A stretch of 35,484 nt of DNA from Phialocephala subalpina (lineage: Eukaryota > Ascomycota > Leotiomycetes > Helotiales > Mollisiaceae): the NCBI GenBank assembly GCA_900073065.1, contig FJOG01000034.1:164976-200459 (forward strand). The letters are read 5' to 3'. The position numbers and the translations under genes are program-made. Positions 30,669-35,484 of this stretch are shown here, piece by piece (the first letter of the stretch is position 1; each line of letters begins with the position of its first letter). Under the pieces are notes generated by a model. That model did no database searches. It was given only the letters and a program-made list of their open reading frames with translations, and was not told the DNA's origin.

Positions 30669-31540
30669 GCTTAAAAAAATGCTATGAGCACAGACCACCT
30701 CTGCCATTTCTGGCTGACGCCGGAACGGGCCGCCTCCATTTGCTGCATGACATCTGGCCACTACGTAGTGTAGTCCGGCAGGCTTAGAATCTGGGGAACT
30801 GCAGAGATGTGGGCGCAATCACGGTTCCTGGTGCCGAAGGGCAAAGCAGACGGAAATGTTTTCAATCCTGGTGGCGAGCTATTCAATGTCAATTGATTGA
30901 CTTCACTTCATTTTATTGCAAAGTAAGTCTGCCTATGTTCTCGCTCGTCTTTCACATTTCTGCAGTACCTGGTTACCTCACCAGGAGTTTCCCTTTTGCA
31001 CTGCAGGGTCAGGGGTGATGCGACAGCTCAGTCATCACAGCCTTATCGTGCGACGCATTCTGCAGGCCTGGAAATCCATTGCCATCTCTTGGTATCCAGA
31101 TCTCGAATCCAATCTATGTAGCCTCGCAATGATTCGGCGATGTCACGGATTGTGTACGATAATTGGTCAGGATAACAAAATGGGTGTAATATTGATATCC
31201 TCTACAAGATGCATGGATCCGTCGAACAGAGTACGTAGATACACTTGTCGAGAGAACTACTCAGCGTAACTCCATCGTGATCTAGCCCAGAAATCAATGA
31301 AATCCACTCTTAGCTCTGTAATCCTCGTGAGACCGTCTGTTCGCCCCTCCCCAACCATAGCGCGTGCACAGCACCAAACCCTTCCCCACGATGACACGGC
31401 GGGTTCTATTCCCAATTAGAGTCTGATACCTGCTGAGGCTCTCGGTCCATTCGGTTGTAGCAGAGAAGAGACCGTGCCCAAGGTGTTGTTGACCAGTCGA
31501 TGGAAGTTGCCAGGAGTTTGGGCCATCACTTCCACCATGG
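30669..31540. other. Gene-free interval
   Basis: No supported gene. Short open frames on both strands show no conserved pattern. Confidence 0.4.
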
Positions 31541-33440
31541 CTACTTTTTGAGTTTCGTAGAGTACTGCACCTGGATTGCCCCTAGAGTCCGGTGCGGGAG
31601 GGCAGCATAGATCTCTTCCCACGAGCAGCCATCCACCTCCCTCATTTTGAGTATCGTCGCATCCTCTTTAAGTATCCATCGAACACGCTTAATCCGAGGT
31701 CGCACCGCTACGGAATGCATCTTGGAATGTGCGCCAGCGTCGTGAGGGGTTGCAGCCTCTGCGGACATCTCTTTATTGGAACGCATGCCCAACGCTTCGG
31801 AAAAGACGGGGAAGTGGAAGTGCTCCGAGATATGTAGCAACTGGAACTCGAGATTATACGTTGTCCCATTCCCGATCTTGGTGCGTTTGAGGAATCCTTG
31901 GAAGGGCCACTCTTAATACTCCGCAACTAGTGCCGACTCTGCCGGAGCGGAGGGACTTCGGGGGGTTCGCGGAGTGTAGTGGTGCTCGTCATCTGCCGGA
32001 GTTAATAGATGCCCGTATTCAGCTCGGGACCGCGCCTCGTCTATCTCAAGTTGCATAGTTGAAGATAGCGTGAGGCGGGGCGCTTAGCTATGCTCACGGG
32101 GAGGTATTACAGCCTTGACGGTATGTGCTAAGGAGCGCTTTTGCCGCTTTGCAAGTCGTGGGTCTCCGTCGTCCTCGTCGTTTGTGTCATGACTATAATC
32201 GCTGCTCTCAAATTAGTAGATGCCGCTATTGATCTCTTTAGCCTCATCTTAGTGCCGCCACTCCCCATAGTAGTCATAGTCGCCCTCCCTCATCGCGTCT
32301 ACTACTGCGTCCTATTGCTACTGCTCTTATGGCTCCTCCTAGTCCTGACTGCGGAGCGGAGAGTAGTGTCCAAGCTCCTCTAATCTACCGTAACCAATTC
32401 CGCCTTGATCACGTTCCTAATCAATTGGAGAGTGCGATAGCTCAATAGACTAAAGTTAGGGACCTAGGGAGCTGGAGGCCGTAGCTGAAAACCACTTCTC
32501 TTACTCTCCGAAAGCCAATTGCATATCTCTTCTAAGCTCAGCGGTGTTTTCGTCGTTCCCTCCACCGTTCTCGTCTAACGGTTGAAGTAGAGTGTAAGAC
32601 ACTAGCACATTTAATGCGCTTCTCGTTGTTCTATCGTCACTATGTTGATTAATCCGGCCGTGCGATGGCCTAAGGGGATGGTAGTGAGAGTAAAGCTGGC
32701 CTTAGGCGGGCGTAGAAGCCAAACCTTCCTACTCGAGCGGAGGAATTGGACGGAGGTCGTCGTTAACAAAGCAGCCGTCTTCGACATCTCACCATGGTCC
32801 GTGGCCAAGCGGATCAGTTGGCTTGCTCGGCTCGGCAGTAGCTTCGGGGTTAAAAGTATTTGACTCGTCATCTTCGAGAATCACCGGTCTGTCTGCATAT
32901 TGTCAGGAAACTGCTTGCTATAGTGATAGAGAGCCGACGCGCATACCTCGAGTGCCTTGGCTGTCGCTTTCGCCATTATATAGTCTCGACTCTTTTCGAT
33001 CGGGACTACTACCACTTGTGTCGAGAGCAGGCATCTCGAGATGCTGCAAAATATCTTCAGAGTTCTAATATGCCGTCGAGATCACCCTAAGCGGAATCTG
33101 AGCTAGGAGCTCGTCGACCGACGATGGCAAGTCACCGTCTGCTTCGTTATCGCAATTATTGTTATCACGGCCTGCGATACCCACATCAGATTAACTAAGT
33201 TCATCTCCAGAATCCTTTCTCTGCGTACCTTGAGCTCCGACTGCATCACCTTCCTACTGAATTGCAAAGTCACGGCCTTAGTACTGAGCCGGTGCGGCTG
33301 CAGACTTGGCCTAGTCATTGCGCCTCAGTATTTCGTCTGCTTTATCGTCCAACGACGCTAAATGGCTGCGTGAGCTAGTTGTCGAGCCGGATTTGCCATT
33401 CTTGCGTATATGTGGTGAAGCAATACGCTACTTAGAGGAT
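31541..33440 (-). pseudogene. Stop-riddled repetitive ORF with C-terminal Myb/SANT-like domain
   Basis: One minus-strand frame can be followed for about 630 codons without any frameshift but with more than 20 in-frame stops (about equal TAG and TAA, two TGA). Readable blocks include RIASPHIRKNGKSGSTTSS near the start, an acidic DNEADGDLPSSVDELLAQIP, and DESNTFNPEATAEPSKPTDP. Further along are SHDTNDEDDGDPRLAKRQKR and APAESALVAEY, then stop, then EWPFQGFLKRTKIGNGTTYN. The last uninterrupted part (31,912-31,541) ends with VRWILKEDATILKMREVDGC, SWEEIYAALPHRTLG and a STKLKK terminus, a Myb/SANT-like helix-turn-helix. The pattern resembles dispersed repetitive ORFs I recall from other ascomycetes; the exact family is not identified. 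Stops often sit where Gln or Trp would fit, as RIP produces. Confidence 0.8.
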
Positions 33441-34929
33441 AATGGATTTAGAGGGGGTTACCAAAATTGGACATAACTCAAATCGACAGTAGCCATTGCG
33501 AGAGAATTGAAGTAGATAGAAGTTGGGCCCTGCAAATTTGCTGATTTCATGACCTGAGAATTTTTTGGAAGCAAGAGACACAAAAAGGTTTATATGTCCG
33601 AGCCACAAGTAAACGCTGAATGAAGATGGGCCCGTCCTCCTACCTCGCCCTCCGTGCTCATTTGCCGCTCACAACTGCCATGCCATTATCGCCAGCCCGT
33701 CCCCCCCTCCATGCACTCCGTGAGATGCGCCTTGTTTTGCCAGGGTTGGAGAAGTCCGCCTGCGAGGCAGTGCTCGACGCTGTAAGAGATCCAACCCCGC
33801 CATCCCATGTAGAGCTGAGCTAAGCCCAGGCGACCTTCCTGAACAGGAGACCACCGGCTGACGCACCCCTGGGCACCAGCGTGCGGAAATGATCCTTATG
33901 CAGGCCCCAAGGCGTCCCAACCCATTCTGCCAAGCGTGCAATGGCTGGATGTTGCAGAGTCCGAGGTCAAGAGCTCAGGCCCTGCCTGCTCTTCCCTGCC
34001 TGTCCATCCCACCCGCCTGTCTGACAGCTTTGCCGTTGATTGAGAGATGGTACTAGGGATCTGCAATTCCTGCTCCTCTGCCCTGCTCATTTTTGAACCT
34101 GGGAATAGCTTTCCTCATCTCCCCATCCCTGTATCTGCAACTCAAAAGAGGGTATATCCAGCATCCGCGTGGCCTGGCGTGGCGTGGTCGTGTGACGGTT
34201 TTCGAAAAGAGCGGGTGTCGAATTTCGAACCGCAGGATCCTGAGCTGAAACTCCAACGATCCAATCTCCTACTGCCACATACGCAGCTATCGGTCCTTCT
34301 CATCGCAAAATCAGCCCAGATCAAGGCATACAGCGCATATCATCGTCTTCACTGGGATAGGGAGCTCACCGACACGCCGCCGCTACCACCGACACGCAAA
34401 TCAATCTGCGGCATAGCTAGGCAGCAGCCGGCCACGTCATCGTGCGGTATTTTCCTGATTGGCCTCGTCGTAACGCAGAAGCATAGCCAAGGCAGAGCAT
34501 GCACTCTTGCAATCACCGAGGGGGGCATTGCCGTGAGGGTCGTGATGATGCGACGACGAGCAGAGAGGTCGCATGAGCTCAGCTCATGCTCGTATCTCGG
34601 CCAGTACGACGTGATTCAGAGGGTCGGTCGCCGTCGCAGACGCTCATGAGTATCGAGGATAGAGTGGACGATCGAGGATTTCGGGATTCAAACTGGCCAT
34701 GCTGCCCAAGGTTTTCAGCTGCAGTGGTAGGGGTAGGAAGGAGGACGGCGCATGACGAGACGAAACGACCAAGCGAGCGGGAGTGTTGGGAAAGGAAGGA
34801 TGGAAGAGGACGATGGTTAAAGAGGGGGGCAGCGCGCGGTCTTTATAGACGTCGAAAGCGGCGCCGGGCCCGTGCGCGCGCCTTGCCGGATGCGGCGGTC
34901 GCTAAACCCGGGGGGTGCGACACCACGCT
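33441..34929. other. GC-rich interval without a recognisable gene
   Basis: From about 33,600 the sequence becomes GC-rich, most strongly at 34,840-34,920. Open frames such as 34,047-34,649 and 34,586-34,957 are long for chance but show no conserved domain and are Arg-rich, as GC-rich DNA gives by default. A TATA-like CTATAAAG on the minus strand near 34,843-34,850 could be a leftward promoter, but no gene follows that I recognise. A palindrome lies at 34,571-34,589. Confidence 0.4.
34571..34589. repeat. Short palindrome GCATGAGCT-C-AGCTCATGC
   Basis: Nine-base arms with a single-base centre form a perfect palindrome. It could be a binding site for a dimeric regulator or be incidental. Confidence 0.5.
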
Positions 34930-35484
34930 CCAGATTATAAAAAATATTAAATATTAAACTTTTTAATATATTATTTTATTTTATTTTATTTTATTATAAT
35001 TAATTATTTATTATAAAAATTATATAAAAATTAAAATTAAAAAAAATTAATTAAATTTTTTAAATTTTAATAAAAATATTAAATATAATTTTTTAATTAT
35101 TAAAAGAAATATTCTCGATATATAATATTAAAAAAATAATTATCGAAAAATATTAAAATATTAAAATATTTTTATTTATATTTTAAAAATTAATATAATT
35201 ATTAATATAAATTATAAATTAATTAAATATATTTTTATTTAAAATATTAAAATTATTATTAAATATTAAAATTTTTAAATTTTATTTTCTATATAATTTT
35301 ATAATTATATAATTTTTAAATTTTTTTAAAGAATTTTCTTTTAATATTTTAATTAATTATAATATAAATATAAATCAAAAAATTTTTAAATTTTTTTTTT
35401 AAAATATTTCAAAGTTTTAAAAGTTTTAAAAGTTTTAAAAAACTTTAAAATTTGTTTTTATTTAAAATTTTATAATTTTTAAAA
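34930..35484. repeat. AT-rich RIP-type block 3, running off the window
   Basis: Composition changes abruptly from GC-rich to almost pure A/T near 34,930. It contains a short (ATTTT)n run at about 34,974-34,995 and three tandem copies of AAAGTTTTA at about 35,410-35,440. CpA and TpG are nearly absent. It is most likely a RIP-destroyed repeat. Confidence 0.75.

Noticed and set aside
34586..34957. Arg-rich plus-strand frame
   Set aside because: Composition follows GC content, it runs into the AT-rich block, and no domain is visible.
1..35484. tRNA, rRNA and CRISPR arrays
   Set aside because: No cloverleaf with a T-loop consensus, no rRNA core sequence and no regular spacer array was seen; CRISPR would not be expected in a fungus.

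Overview
This window looks like nuclear DNA of a filamentous ascomycete (Pezizomycotina). The genes carry short GT-AG introns of about 45-130 bp. The protein families are fungal: HET, SET-MYND, a GT61 glycosyltransferase, a small secreted cysteine protein and a Ser/Thr-rich single-pass protein. Blocks of almost pure A/T with few CpA/TpG but residual CpG have the signature of repeat-induced point mutation (RIP). A helotialean (Leotiomycetes) source is a guess from protein style only.

Layout. 1-2,000: AT-rich tandem sequence, a short membrane-protein fragment resembling DUF6536, and the N-terminal stub of a HET gene beside an 85-bp repeat whose second copy is heavily C-to-T mutated. 2,033-2,630: an element with long inverted arms, possibly two LTRs facing each other. 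2,780-4,683 (+): a broken SET-MYND gene, an inverted paralogue of the intact one at 9,086-10,953 (-). Between the two copies lie an intact five-exon CCCH zinc-finger gene with a DUF7923/NYN-like domain (5,334-6,952, -) and a complete Tc1-type transposon (7,564-8,889) whose transposase has seven in-frame stops. 11,590-12,260: AT-rich block. 12,461-14,830 (+): full-length HET protein, convergent with an unknown multipass membrane protein (15,037-16,706, -). 17,543-17,663: foldback MITE. 18,277-19,019 (+): small secreted cysteine-containing protein with its promoter. 19,264-21,000 (-): a decayed OTT_1508-like deaminase cut off at the next AT-rich block (21,001-21,850). 22,965-24,705 (-) is the GT61 enzyme, divergent from the Ser/Thr-rich membrane protein at 25,286-26,166 (+). 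26,400-27,240: two pairs of degenerate direct repeats. 28,590-29,769 (+): an ankyrin-repeat gene with nearly identical repeats. 30,420-30,580: a second MITE. 31,541-33,440 (-): about 600 codons in one frame with more than 20 stops and no frameshift, ending in a Myb/SANT-like domain. 33,600-34,920 is relatively GC-rich and ends abruptly in AT-rich DNA.

There is no sign of a biosynthetic cluster. The region reads as an accessory, repeat-rich compartment where housekeeping-like genes (CCCH protein, GT61) are interleaved with self/non-self or conflict-type families (HET, ankyrin repeats, deaminase), a candidate secreted effector and RIP-damaged transposons. Two decay modes are visible. The transposase and the Myb-family ORF accumulated only base substitutions that create stops, as RIP does. 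The SET-MYND copy and the deaminase carry frameshifts. Exon borders were set by eye from splice consensus and reading-frame continuity; no search was run.
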